Source: Phycisphaerae bacterium
Lineage (GTDB): Bacteria > Planctomycetota > Phycisphaerae > UBA1845 > Fen-1342
Length of the DNA: 64,000 bases
Direction: 5' to 3'
Assembly: GCA_017999985.1 (NCBI GenBank)
Contig: JAGNKU010000004.1
Coordinates: forward strand, 124,001 to 188,000
Shown: piece after piece, positions 24,527 to 31,703 of the stretch
Layout of the letters: the number at the start of each line of letters is the position of its first letter
Position numbering within the stretch: position 1 is the first letter of the stretch
Notes under the pieces: generated by a model
Told to the model about the DNA's origin: nothing
What the model saw: the letters and a program-made list of their open reading frames with translations, nothing else
The model's database searches: none
Made by a program: the position numbers and the translations under genes

Positions 24527-25075
24527 ATGGTCACCGTGCTGCTCACGTGCGGGCTGATCGTGCTGGCGCGCATCGCCGACGTCTCGATCGGGACGATCCG
24601 GACGATCAACGTCGTGCAGGGCCGCCGATCACTGGCGCTGGTGCTCGGGTTCTTCGAGGTGCTGATCTGGGTGTTCGTCGTCTCGCGCGTGATCAGCGAA
24701 ATCCGCCAGCCGGCCTATGCCCTGGCCTACGCGCTGGGCTTCGCGCTGGGGAACTGGGTGGGGATGACGATCGAGGCGCGCCTGGCGATGGGTCGGCAGG
24801 TGGTGCGGATTTTCAGCCGACAGGGACCGGAGCTCGCGGTGGCGCTGCGCGAAGCGGGGCTGCGCGTGACGCAGTTCGACGGTTACGGGCGTGACGGTCC
24901 GGTGCAGCAGCTGTTCATCGAGGTGGAACGCCGGTCGGCCAGCAACGTGATCACGCAGGCGCGGGGGCTGGACCCGGCGTGCTACTACATGGTGGACGAC
25001 GTGCGGTTCGCGTCGTCGCAGATGGTGCAGGCGAGCCAGCCCACCGGCTGGCGGGCGGTGTTCAAGAAGAAGTAA
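24527..25075 (+). CDS. UPF0316/DUF5698 membrane protein with DUF2179 domain
   Basis: A 182-residue membrane protein: three predicted helices (about 3-22, 37-57, 60-82: FFEVLIWVFVVSRVI, YALAYALGFALGNWVGM) followed by a cytosolic DUF2179-type domain (VRIFSRQGPELAVALREAGL, RVTQFDGYGRDGPVQQLFIEV). The same design is found in the YebE/UPF0316 family of uncertain function. The motif ARIADVSIGTIRTINVVQGRR near the start is characteristic. It follows ppa by 12 nt and is probably cotranscribed. Confidence 0.88.
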   Translation: MVTVLLTCGLIVLARIADVSIGTIRTINVVQGRRSLALVLGFFEVLIWVFVVSRVISEIRQPAYALAYALGFALGNWVGMTIEARLAMGRQVVRIFSRQGPELAVALREAGLRVTQFDGYGRDGPVQQLFIEVERRSASNVITQARGLDPACYYMVDDVRFASSQMVQASQPTGWRAVFKKK

Positions 25076-25177
25076 CTGGCGGACACGGCGGCAGCAGCGG
25101 CGCGCGGGCCGTCACTGCACGTGCTCCGGCGCGGGTGGCACGGTTTGGCGCAACCAAGCCGTGGCCGCGTGCCGGAC

Positions 25178-25549
25178 CTACCGGCGTCGAGTCCGCTTCT
25201 GCACATGCTCCGCGGTGATGACCGAGCGCAGGCCGCCGCGGGGGTTCCAGTCCGTCTCGATGCGCATCCAGCGCGGGTGCAAGACGGCGACCAGCTCGTC
25301 GAGAATCCGGTTCGTGACCGCCTCGTAGAAGATGCCCTCCTCGCGGAAGCCCTGCAGGTAAAGCTTCAGGCTCTTGAGTTCCACGCACAACCGGTCGGGA
25401 ACATACTCGATCACGACCGTGCCGAAATCCGGCTGCCCCGTGACGGGGCAGCGGCTCGTGAACTCCGGCGCCACATGCCGGATCGTGTAATCGCGCCGGG
25501 GACTGGGGTTGGCAAACGTCTCCAGACCGTAGTTCTTGCGCTGCGCCAT
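25178..25549 (-). CDS. queF: NADPH-dependent 7-cyano-7-deazaguanine reductase
   Basis: Reduces the nitrile preQ0 to preQ1 in queuosine synthesis. The 123-residue protein is the short (unimodular, YkvM-like) type. Cys34 in [13 protein letters not shown] is the thioimide-forming nucleophile and Asp41 the proton donor, with the usual seven-residue spacing. The QueF motif [20 protein letters not shown] follows, then [16 protein letters not shown]. The start at 25549 has GGAGTGAGG upstream. No other queuosine gene is in the window. Confidence 0.95.
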   Translation of the reverse strand: MAQRKNYGLETFANPSPRRDYTIRHVAPEFTSRCPVTGQPDFGTVVIEYVPDRLCVELKSLKLYLQGFREEGIFYEAVTNRILDELVAVLHPRWMRIETDWNPRGGLRSVITAEHVQKRTRRR

Positions 25550-25791
25550 GGCCTCACTCCGCATCCGCTGGGGCACCGGTCACCGGCCACCGCCGCCTGT
25601 CTGATAAGCCGGATCGCCGCCGGTCGCAAGCGGGTCACGGCCGAAACCGCCGGTGGCCTGGAAATCTGCATCGCGTCCGCCCGAATTCTCCATGCGGCGC
25701 AGTTGGCCCGCGGCGTGTGGCCCGGGCGCGTTCCGGAAACGGTGCGTTTTTCTAATTCCACTACCCGTTGTATGGATTACACTTACACCTG

Positions 25792-26211
25792 ATGGAAACG
25801 ATCGGCGGCGGTGGCGGCGGCCTGCTCGGGCGGCTGGGCGAAAGGGTGCTCGGGTACATTGCACTCGGGCTCATCGTCCTCGCCGGCGTGGCCTTGTGGC
25901 GCATGGGACCGGAGGGCCGCGGCGCGATCTGGAGCGGCATCTGGCGCACGGCGGTGTGGATCATCATCGCCGTCGGCCTGCCGTGGGGCGCGCGGCTGTT
26001 CATCAAGCGGATCCTGGAGGTCGGCTCGAATTGGGCCGGCGTGATCCTGCTGGTCGCGTTGGGCGTGGTGGACCTGGTGGCCGGGCTGATCCTGATGGGC
26101 GGCTGGCCCACGGGCGGCTGGGGCTGGGCGGCGGCGCTCGCAGCGCTGGCGCTGGCCGTGTCGTATAATTACCTGGTGACGGAGTATCTGTCGGAGCAAG
26201 CCGGCGGATGA
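25792..26211 (+). CDS. hypothetical membrane protein ahead of the kinase
   Basis: A 139-residue integral membrane protein. After a Gly-rich start (METIGGGGGGLLGRLGERVL) there are four hydrophobic segments (YIALGLIVLAGVALW, TAVWIIIAVGLPWG, GVILLVALGVVDLVAGLIL, WAAALAALALAVSYNYLV). No Shine-Dalgarno sequence is evident and the leader is AT-rich. It lies 19 nt before the protein kinase gene and heads the plus-strand run that includes the ESCRT-like genes, so it may be the first gene of that transcript. No family recognised. Confidence 0.6.
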   Translation: METIGGGGGGLLGRLGERVLGYIALGLIVLAGVALWRMGPEGRGAIWSGIWRTAVWIIIAVGLPWGARLFIKRILEVGSNWAGVILLVALGVVDLVAGLILMGGWPTGGWGWAAALAALALAVSYNYLVTEYLSEQAGG

Positions 26212-26230
26212 GGGGTTGGCGAAGGGACCG

Positions 26231-27307
26231 ATGAACACGAAGTACCAACCGGGCGCGCGAGTCAGCGAGTACGTACTCGAGGAGTGCGTGGGAGCCGGTG
26301 CGTTCGGCGAGGTCTGGCGCGCCCGGCACCACATCTGGGAGAACGAGCGCGTCGCGGTGAAGGTGCCGACCGAGCCGGAGTACGTCCGCTACCTGCAGCG
26401 CGAGGGCGTTGTCGTCCACGGCCTGCGGCACCCGAACATTGTGCGCGTACTGGGCCTGGATCCCTACGCTGAAATCCCCTACCTGGTCATGGAACTGGTC
26501 AGCGGCCCGTCGCTGCGCGACGTGCTGAACGAGCATCCGCAGGGCCTGCCGCTGCCGACGGTCAGCGTCATTCTCCGCGGTGTGCTGCGCGCCATGACGG
26601 CGGCCCACGAGGCCCACATCATTCACCGCGACCTGAAGCCGGGTAATGTGCTGCTGGATCTCGACGAACGGCCGCTGGCGGCGTTGGGCGTCGACGACGT
26701 GAAGGTCGGCGATTTCGGACTCGGCTTCGGCAATGCCGACGCGCTGCGCTCCATGGTCGTGCAGTCCGCGTCGATCGCGCGCACCGACGAGAGCGCCGTA
26801 CTGGCCGGCACGCTGGCGTACATGGCACCGGAAGTTCGCGACGAGGGCCGCACGCCCGACCCGCGGGCCGACCTGTTCGCGATCGGCGTAATCCTGTTCG
26901 AGCTGCTGACGGGCAAACGGCCGGCGGGCGCGGAAGTGCCGAGCACACTGCGGGGCGACACGCCGGCGGCGCTGGACGAAGTGTTTCGCCGGCTCTACGC
27001 GCGTTATGACAACCGCTACGAGAGTGCGAATGCCGTGCTGCGCGACCTGGACGCACGGCTGGAGCCCGGTCGCACCGCGCGGACGCCGGGCGTGCCGCCA
27101 CCACCGCCGCCGCCGACCGCGGGAGGCACGTATCTGCTCTGCCCGGCGTGCAATCGGCCGGTGGAGCGTGAGGACCAGTTCTGCACGCACTGTGGATTGC
27201 AACTGTCGAAATCGGTGCGGCGCTGCCTGAGCTGCGGCGGCTACCCGGGGCCGCATGACAATTACTGCATCTTCTGTGGGACGGCACTGGCGTCGTCCCG
27301 GGAGTAA
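26231..27307 (+). CDS. Ser/Thr protein kinase with two C-terminal zinc ribbons
   Basis: A 358-residue Hanks-type kinase. Kinase landmarks are the glycine loop GAGAFGEVWRA, the ATP-binding Lys in VAVKVP, IIHRDLKPGNVLL (catalytic loop), GDFGLGF (Mg loop) and YMAPEVRDEG, all intact. After a Pro-rich linker (GVPPPPPPPTAGG) come two zinc ribbons: CPACNRPVEREDQFCTHCG and CLSCGGYPGPHDNYCIFCG. There is no transmembrane helix, unlike most bacterial PASTA-type kinases, so it is probably soluble or recruited by its ribbons. It is tightly followed by a zinc-ribbon membrane protein and the ESCRT-III-like genes, which are possible substrates. Confidence 0.9.
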   Translation: MNTKYQPGARVSEYVLEECVGAGAFGEVWRARHHIWENERVAVKVPTEPEYVRYLQREGVVVHGLRHPNIVRVLGLDPYAEIPYLVMELVSGPSLRDVLNEHPQGLPLPTVSVILRGVLRAMTAAHEAHIIHRDLKPGNVLLDLDERPLAALGVDDVKVGDFGLGFGNADALRSMVVQSASIARTDESAVLAGTLAYMAPEVRDEGRTPDPRADLFAIGVILFELLTGKRPAGAEVPSTLRGDTPAALDEVFRRLYARYDNRYESANAVLRDLDARLEPGRTARTPGVPPPPPPPTAGGTYLLCPACNRPVEREDQFCTHCGLQLSKSVRRCLSCGGYPGPHDNYCIFCGTALASSRE

Positions 27308-27313
27308 CGCGCC

Positions 27314-27604
27314 ATGTGCCTGGCCGACGCGGGAATCACGTTCGTCTGGGTCGGCGGGATCCTGCTCGTCGGGTTCGTCGGCTTCTTCGTGATGATCGCG
27401 GCCGCGGTCGGCCGCGTGCTGCGGTTCATTGTCCGGTCGGTACTGGGACGCGGCGCGCGGTCGGCGCTTCCGACGCTGGCCGGGACGGCGGAGCGGGTCT
27501 GCGGGCACCCGCGCTGCGGGCACCTGAACCCGCGCGATGCCCGCTATTGTGCCCGGTGCGGCAGCGCGCTCGGGGCAACTGGGAATGTAGACGACTATGG
27601 ATGA
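27314..27604 (+). CDS. single-pass membrane protein with zinc ribbon
   Basis: A 96-residue protein with one strong N-terminal membrane helix (VWVGGILLVGFVGFFVMIAA), a basic segment (RVLRFIVRSVLGRGARS) and a C-terminal zinc ribbon (CGHPRCGHLNPRDARYCARC). It begins 6 nt after the kinase gene and its 3' end overlaps the next gene by 8 nt. The ribbon resembles those on the kinase, which suggests the two share a partner or assemble together. It may anchor the system at the membrane. Function unknown. Confidence 0.72.
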   Translation: MCLADAGITFVWVGGILLVGFVGFFVMIAAAVGRVLRFIVRSVLGRGARSALPTLAGTAERVCGHPRCGHLNPRDARYCARCGSALGATGNVDDYG

Positions 27605-29030
27605 GCGCAGCCGGCATCGCCAGTTCGAAGACCAGTTCCTCCGGCAGTTGCGCGCCCGGGCGCAGGCCCTGCTGCGCCGCACGCTGCCGGCGGACCAGTT
27701 TCAACTCGAGACATTGCCGGATGGCATCGACACCGTGCGGGCGACGCTGACGCGACTGGAGCGTTTCGACCGCGCCCTCATCGAGCAATTGCCGGGGACA
27801 CGGGCGGTGCAGATGCGCTTTCAGCAGCGCGTCTTCGGGCCGTTTTACTCGACGGTGGCGCGGCTGCGCGCGCAGACACTCGCCCCGCTGGAGGCCCTGG
27901 TCGCCAACGAGCCGGCCGGTCCGGTCGGACGCGAGCAGGTGCTGGACGCGCTCGCGCGCTACGAGCTGCTGCCACGCCGCGAGCGGCCCAAGCTGGCGGC
28001 GTTCGCGAGCGCGACCGGGTTCACGCCGGAGGCAAAGGCCCTCGTGCATTCCGGCAATACGCCGACGCTGGTCCTGCTGGGCGGGCGGCCCGACGGCGGC
28101 TGGGATGTCGAGCTGCCGGCTGCGCTGCGGCGCGGGGCGTGGGGCAAGTTGTTCGAGCTGGAGTCGCAGGACGAGCGGCTGAAGCGGCTGCTGTCGCACC
28201 TGGAGAAGAGCCGCGGGCAGCTCGAATCACGCGGCATCTCGGTGCCGGAGCTGGCGGAGCAGCTCGGGTTGGAGCGGGAGGCGACGGAAGCGCTGGTGCG
28301 GCAGGCGTGCCGGCATGATTCGCGCTTGCTAACCGTCGTGCATGAAGGCACGATTCACGTGTGTCGCAGCCCCCTGGGAGAAGAGAGCAACACGATGAGC
28401 CTGCGAAGCTGGATCCGGAAATTGCTGCGGCTGAAGCCGACGGTGGGCGAGCAGGTGCGGGCCCTCACGGCGCAGCGCGTGCAGCTCGAACAGCAGCGGC
28501 ATGAGGTCGACCAGCGCATGACCGGGCTGGAGACCGAGGAACGCGAGTGCGTCGAGAAGGGCGCCGCCGCCAAGACCGACGTCGAACGCAAGCAGCTCGC
28601 GGGCAAGCTGATGCGCGTCCGGCGTGACCTTCGGCGGGTGCGGGCGCAGGCCAACGTCTATACGCAGCAGATCGACATCCTGGGCACGCATATCCACCAT
28701 CTCACGCTCGCCGAGCAGGGCAAGCGGATTGAGCTGCCGAAGGCCGAGGAGCTGACGCGCGAGGCCGCCGAGGCCGAAGGCATGATGGCCGAACTGGCGG
28801 CGAACGCGGACCTGGCGAACAGCATCGAGGTCGGCGCGCAAACGCCGCTGATGGCGGAAGAAGAAGCCGCCATCCTGGAAGAATTCAAACAGGCAGCGGG
28901 CCAGCAGGCCGCGGCGCCGGAAGCGGCCAGCGGCGTCAAGGCGCCTGCGGAGCGTGCCAGCGGCCGTGAGGCGGCGTCCACTCCGCCGGTGCCAACGGAC
29001 AAGAGCAAGGCCCGGCCGGAGATGACCTGA
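27597..29030 (+). CDS. winged-helix region fused to an ESCRT-III-like helical domain
   Basis: A 477-residue cytosolic protein with two parts. The N-terminal 265 residues include a helical region and, near 215-262, a winged-helix-like unit (SVPELAEQLGLEREATEALV, then SRLLTVVHEGTIHV). Residue 267 begins MSLRSWIRKLLRLKP, an amphipathic basic helix. A long charged helical hairpin follows (VRALTAQRVQLEQQRHEVDQ, VERKQLAGKLMRVRRDLRRV), then an acidic helix (AEEEAAILEEFKQAAG) and an Ala/Pro tail. The second part resembles the two neighbouring helical proteins in plan. A winged helix before ESCRT-III recalls CHMP7. This is an architectural reading, not a search result. It overlaps the previous gene by 8 nt. 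Confidence 0.72.
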   Translation: MDERSRHRQFEDQFLRQLRARAQALLRRTLPADQFQLETLPDGIDTVRATLTRLERFDRALIEQLPGTRAVQMRFQQRVFGPFYSTVARLRAQTLAPLEALVANEPAGPVGREQVLDALARYELLPRRERPKLAAFASATGFTPEAKALVHSGNTPTLVLLGGRPDGGWDVELPAALRRGAWGKLFELESQDERLKRLLSHLEKSRGQLESRGISVPELAEQLGLEREATEALVRQACRHDSRLLTVVHEGTIHVCRSPLGEESNTMSLRSWIRKLLRLKPTVGEQVRALTAQRVQLEQQRHEVDQRMTGLETEERECVEKGAAAKTDVERKQLAGKLMRVRRDLRRVRAQANVYTQQIDILGTHIHHLTLAEQGKRIELPKAEELTREAAEAEGMMAELAANADLANSIEVGAQTPLMAEEEAAILEEFKQAAGQQAAAPEAASGVKAPAERASGREAASTPPVPTDKSKARPEMT

Positions 29031-29033
29031 ACG

Positions 29034-29073
29034 CGTGGGCGCGTGGGCACGTGGGAAGGTGAGAACGTGGGAA
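29034..29073. repeat. octamer tandem array, CGTGGGAA type
   Basis: Five 8-bp units in a row: CGTGGGCG, CGTGGGCA, CGTGGGAA, GGTGAGAA, CGTGGGAA, starting 4 nt after the stop of the winged-helix/ESCRT-III-like gene. The array differs in sequence from the GGTGATAA arrays 700 bp downstream but has the same 8-bp period and a similar copy number. Confidence 0.75.
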
Positions 29074-29094
29074 CGGGCCGCGCAGCGCGATCTG

Positions 29095-29122
29095 GCTGAA
29101 TGCTGAACGCTGAAAGCTGAGA
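29095..29122. repeat. heptamer tandem array, GCTGAAA type
   Basis: Four 7-bp units GCTGAAT, GCTGAAC, GCTGAAA, GCTGAGA, ending 8 nt before the ATG of the next gene (29131). A two-unit version with the same borders (TCTGGCTGAA at the left, GCTTCT at the right) occurs at 46214-46237, so this is a dispersed repeat with variable copy number. Its position overlaps the place of a ribosome-binding site. Confidence 0.75.
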
Positions 29123-29130
29123 GCTTCTTC

Positions 29131-29730
29131 ATGAACTTCTTCGAGTGGCTCACGACGCGGCGGAAGACGCTGGCGACCATGAACGCGGCCGAGTTGCGGG
29201 CGCAGGAGATGCTCCTCGACAACGAGCGCAACCGCATGCAGGCCAAGATTCGGCAGCTCGCCGGCGAGAAGCAGAAGATCATCGAGCAGGGTGCGAAGGA
29301 GAAGACGCCGGAGATGCGGCGGACGTTCGCCCAGCAGTTCGACCTGTTGCACACCGAGCAGATGATGGTCGCGCGGCAGCTCAACATCCGCAGCAAGGAG
29401 ATCATCACCGTCTCGCGGCTGCGCATGCTGCGCGAGCATGCCCCGACGGCCGCGCTGGCCGGCGGACGCGTGACGATCCGCGACGCGGACCTGGCGCTGA
29501 TCGCCCGGCTGATCGAGAACGACCAGATCACGAGCGAGATGTACAACGAGCGGCTGAATGAGATCCTCGCGCTGGGCCAGGCCGCGGACGAGGCCGCGAC
29601 GGGCCTCTCGCCGGCGAGCCAGGAGCTGATGAAGGTCTGGAACGACATGGACGCGGGCCTGATCAAGACGACGGGTGAAGCGTTCGACGAAGCGGAGAAA
29701 CGCGTGCGCGAGCGCGGAGCGGAAGCGTAA
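29131..29730 (+). CDS. ESCRT-III-like all-helical protein
   Basis: A 199-residue, highly charged, all-helical protein without signal peptide. It begins MNFFEWLTTRRK, an amphipathic basic start, followed by a long helical hairpin (about 15-105: QEMLLDNERNRMQAKIRQLA, RRTFAQQFDLLHTEQMMVAR). After a short break (TAALAGG) come shorter acidic helices (LIENDQITSEMYNERLNEIL, WNDMDAGLIKTTGEAFDEAE). Size, charge order and helix layout match the ESCRT-III/Snf7 plan: basic hairpin first, acidic C-terminal helices last. No PspA-type N-terminus is seen. It lies between two similar genes, so the three are likely paralogues that co-assemble. Confidence 0.65.
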   Translation: MNFFEWLTTRRKTLATMNAAELRAQEMLLDNERNRMQAKIRQLAGEKQKIIEQGAKEKTPEMRRTFAQQFDLLHTEQMMVARQLNIRSKEIITVSRLRMLREHAPTAALAGGRVTIRDADLALIARLIENDQITSEMYNERLNEILALGQAADEAATGLSPASQELMKVWNDMDAGLIKTTGEAFDEAEKRVRERGAEA

Positions 29731-29732
29731 GC

Positions 29733-29764
29733 GGTGATAAGGTGATAACGTGATAAGGTGATAA
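29733..29764. repeat. left arm: four GGTGATAA octamers
   Basis: Four exact-length 8-bp units GGTGATAA, GGTGATAA, CGTGATAA, GGTGATAA just after the stop of the ESCRT-III-like gene at 29730 and just before the four-helix-bundle gene. The reverse complement of this array occurs at 30232-30263 on the other side of that gene. Confidence 0.88.
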
Positions 29765-29776
29765 GGGAGGTCGCGC

Positions 29777-30214
29777 GTGGGGGCGAAGCGATTCGAAGAT
29801 CTCAAGGTGTGGCAAGCCGCGCGTGAGTTGACGCGCGGCGTATATCGTGCGGCGGACACGCAGCAGCTCGGGAAGGATTGGGCCTTGGCGAATCAGATGA
29901 AACGCGCGGCGGTCAGCATTGGCAGCAACATCGCCGAGGGCTTCGAGCGCGGCACGCGGAAGCAGCAGATCGAAGCCTGCTACACGGCCAAGGGTTCAGC
30001 CGGCGAGCTGCGCAGTCAGGTGATCACTGCGTCAGACGTCGGTCTCATCGACAAGCGGGCATACGAGTGGTTGCTCGAGCGCTGTGAGTCGTGTTCCCGT
30101 CAGCTCCAGGCGTACATAGCCCACTTGCGACGGACGCGCGACGGCTGTCCCGGCCCCAAGTACCTCGAGCCGAGCGGGGACGGCACAAAAGGAGCCGGCG
30201 ATGAATGGGCATGA
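29777..30214 (+). CDS. four-helix-bundle protein (23S rRNA intervening-sequence protein family)
   Basis: A 145-residue protein of the S23/IVP four-helix-bundle family: KRFEDLKVWQAARELTRGVY, the hallmark MKRAAVSIGSNIAEGFERGT, KQQIEACYTAKGSAGELRSQ and LLERCESCSRQLQAYIAHLR. Family members are often encoded inside 23S rRNA intervening sequences; molecular role unresolved. It starts at GTG with GGGAGG 6-7 nt ahead. It interrupts the row of ESCRT-III-like genes and is flanked by inverted GGTGATAA arrays, which marks it as a likely insertion and not a functional part of that system. Confidence 0.92.
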   Translation: MGAKRFEDLKVWQAARELTRGVYRAADTQQLGKDWALANQMKRAAVSIGSNIAEGFERGTRKQQIEACYTAKGSAGELRSQVITASDVGLIDKRAYEWLLERCESCSRQLQAYIAHLRRTRDGCPGPKYLEPSGDGTKGAGDEWA

Positions 30215-30231
30215 AAGGCGCCCAGCGCACC

Positions 30232-30263
30232 TTATCACGTTATCACCTTATCACTTTATCACC
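30232..30263. repeat. right arm: four inverted octamers (TTATCACC type)
   Basis: Units TTATCACG, TTATCACC, TTATCACT, TTATCACC, the reverse complement of the left array at 29733-29764 with two unit-level differences. It ends 23 nt before the start of the next ESCRT-III-like gene. Confidence 0.88.
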
Positions 30264-30286
30264 CTCGCGCAAGTCGGGAGCTGACT

Positions 30287-30895
30287 ATGGGTTTGTTCAA
30301 GTCGAAGGACGAACGCCGCATCGAGCGGGACATCAAGATTCGGCAGGGCATCCGGCGCATCGAAAAGTCCATCGCCGAGCAAAACAAGTTCACCGACGAG
30401 TTCGTCAAGAACGCCCGCCAGGCCAAGCAAATCGGCGACATGGCGAGCTACCAGTTCATCCGCAACTCACTCAAGAAGACGGCGACCATCAAGAAGCTGC
30501 TCGAACGGCAGCTTCTGGCGGTGAAAAACGCCCTGCTGATCAAGCGGCAGGCCGAGGCGGCCGCGGACTTCGCCGGTGCAATGAAAACCATGGCCGCCGA
30601 GGTGAGCCGGCTGTACGGCGACACGGACCTGGCGAAGACGCAGCTGGACTGGGAGAAGGCCATGGCCCAGTCGCAGTCGATGGAAGAGCGCATGGCGATG
30701 TTCCTCGACGGCATGGAAGAGGGCGCGGCGGCGGACGTCTCGCGCGCCCCGGCGGAGGCGATCAGCGACGAGGAGATCGACCGGATGATCGCGGCCGAGG
30801 AGCAGGTCGACCAGGCCCGCGAGGCGCAGCAGATGAGCGCGCTGCGGGCGGAGCTGAACGCCCTGAAGGACCCGGGGCAGAAGGAGACGAAGTAG
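30287..30895 (+). CDS. ESCRT-III-like protein with MIM1-like C-terminal tail
   Basis: A 202-residue all-helical protein whose layout is close to Vps2/CHMP2. It has a short start (MGLFKSKDERRIERDIKIRQ) and a basic hairpin (about 15-85: GIRRIEKSIAEQNKFTDEFV, NSLKKTATIKKLLERQLLAV). A middle helix follows (AAADFAGAMKTMAAEVSRLY), then acidic helices (EKAMAQSQSMEERMAMFLDG, AEAISDEEIDRMIAAEEQVD). The end, ALRAELNALKD (about 185-195), has the L-x3-L-x2-L-basic spacing of a MIM1 motif (CHMP2A: LEERLKNLRRD), the ligand of Vps4 MIT domains. A Vps4-like ATPase with an MIT-like domain is encoded 1.8 kb downstream. Similarity was judged by eye. Confidence 0.72.
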   Translation: MGLFKSKDERRIERDIKIRQGIRRIEKSIAEQNKFTDEFVKNARQAKQIGDMASYQFIRNSLKKTATIKKLLERQLLAVKNALLIKRQAEAAADFAGAMKTMAAEVSRLYGDTDLAKTQLDWEKAMAQSQSMEERMAMFLDGMEEGAAADVSRAPAEAISDEEIDRMIAAEEQVDQAREAQQMSALRAELNALKDPGQKETK

Positions 30896-30991
30896 GCTAT
30901 GTCGCTCCCGTGGATCGAGCTGCATGGTCAACGTTCGCCGCGTGAGCGGATGTGGCGTGGGCGTCCGCTTTCGCCGGTAACGGAGGTACGC

Positions 30992-31570
30992 ATGTTCTTC
31001 AATGATCAGGGACCGGTGCCGGAGACTTTTCGCAAGCTGCGCGAGCGGTTGGCGCAGGCTGGGTTGCCGCACATTTTCATGGGTGCCGTGGCGTTGAATG
31101 CCCATGACTACCGGCGGGCGTCCGAAGACGTTGATTTGTGCATGCGGGCGGAGACGCTGGAGGCGTTTCGCAAGCTGTTCGTCGGCACGGTGTATCAGCA
31201 GGTGGCTGGCCGACCGCGGAAGTTCTTCGATCCGCAGACGCAAGTGACCTTCGACATCCTCGTCGCGGGCGAGATCGCCGGCAATACGCGCAAGCAGCGC
31301 CAGGTGCGCTTTCCGGACCCCTCCGAAGCGGAAACGCACCGCGACACGCCGGTCCCGAGCCTGGCGCGCCTGATCGAGCTAAAGCTGGTCACTTGGCGCT
31401 ACAAGGACTGGGGCGATGTGGTCGAGCTGATTCGCATCCACGACCTGGGCGAGTCCTTTGCGGATCAGCTCAACCCGATTGTCCGTTCCGCCTACGTGCA
31501 GTGCTACGACCAGAAAGTCGAAGAGGACCGCTACAACCCGGAGATCCGCGATCCGCCGCCGGCCGATTAG
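30992..31570 (+). CDS. nucleotidyltransferase-like protein
   Basis: A 192-residue protein with a minimal nucleotidyltransferase-type core: IFMGAVALNAHDYRRASEDV with the Asp-Val-Asp-Leu end of a GAxALxxH...SxDVDL pattern, then VTFDILVAGEIAG (third acidic position) and SLARLIELKLVTWRYKDWGD, as in AbiEii/MNT-like domains. The start at 30992 has GGAGG 6 nt upstream and matches the domain start. It is flanked on the left by the ESCRT-III-like gene and on the right by a decayed copy of that gene's 3' end, so it was probably inserted or arose in a duplication. It may act alone. Confidence 0.75.
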   Translation: MFFNDQGPVPETFRKLRERLAQAGLPHIFMGAVALNAHDYRRASEDVDLCMRAETLEAFRKLFVGTVYQQVAGRPRKFFDPQTQVTFDILVAGEIAGNTRKQRQVRFPDPSEAETHRDTPVPSLARLIELKLVTWRYKDWGDVVELIRIHDLGESFADQLNPIVRSAYVQCYDQKVEEDRYNPEIRDPPPAD

Positions 31571-31603
31571 GCGGGCCAGATGCAAGCACTAGACGAACGG
31601 ACG

Positions 31604-31660
31604 GCGCTCCGGGCGGAGTTGAACGCCTAAAAATACGCAGGGCAGAAAGAGACGAAGCGG
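31604..31660 (+). pseudogene. decayed duplicate of the 3' end of the ESCRT-III-like gene
   Basis: These 57 bases align without gaps to 30839-30895, the last 57 bases of the ESCRT-III-like gene, with about 12 mismatches. The frame still reads ALRAELNA but then meets TAA. The copy covers exactly the MIM1-like tail region and lies just past the nucleotidyltransferase gene, giving a direct repeat around it. It is either the remnant of a second paralogue or the trace of the insertion event. Confidence 0.75.
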
Positions 31661-31703
31661 CGGGCTTGAACGCCAGAAAGCGCGCGATGGTAGGACCTTG
31701 CGG

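Larger units (their letters stand above)
29733..30263 (+). mobile_element. four-helix-bundle gene cassette bounded by inverted octamer arrays
   Basis: A 531-bp unit: four GGTGATAA octamers, the gene at 29777-30214, then four TTATCACC-type octamers in inverse orientation. In the transcript the two arrays could pair into a stem of up to 32 bp that loops out the gene. Genes of this IVP family are known as intervening sequences in 23S rRNA genes, so an inserted mobile or intervening element is a reasonable inference. No transposase, recombinase or target-site duplication was found. Confidence 0.42.

Noticed and set aside
26003-27682. Long minus-strand open frame opposite the kinase genes
   Set aside because: Arg/Pro-rich with no motif, antisense to an intact kinase and zinc ribbons.
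28395-29030. Separate ESCRT-III-like gene starting at 28395
   Set aside because: The frame is open and continuous from 27597 with no stop, so one fused gene is annotated; the internal start is kept as a finding.
29131-30895. The helical proteins as ordinary PspA/IM30
   Set aside because: The N-terminal sequence and MIM1-like tail do not look like PspA, and PspA-linked genes are absent, although a shared superfamily is possible.
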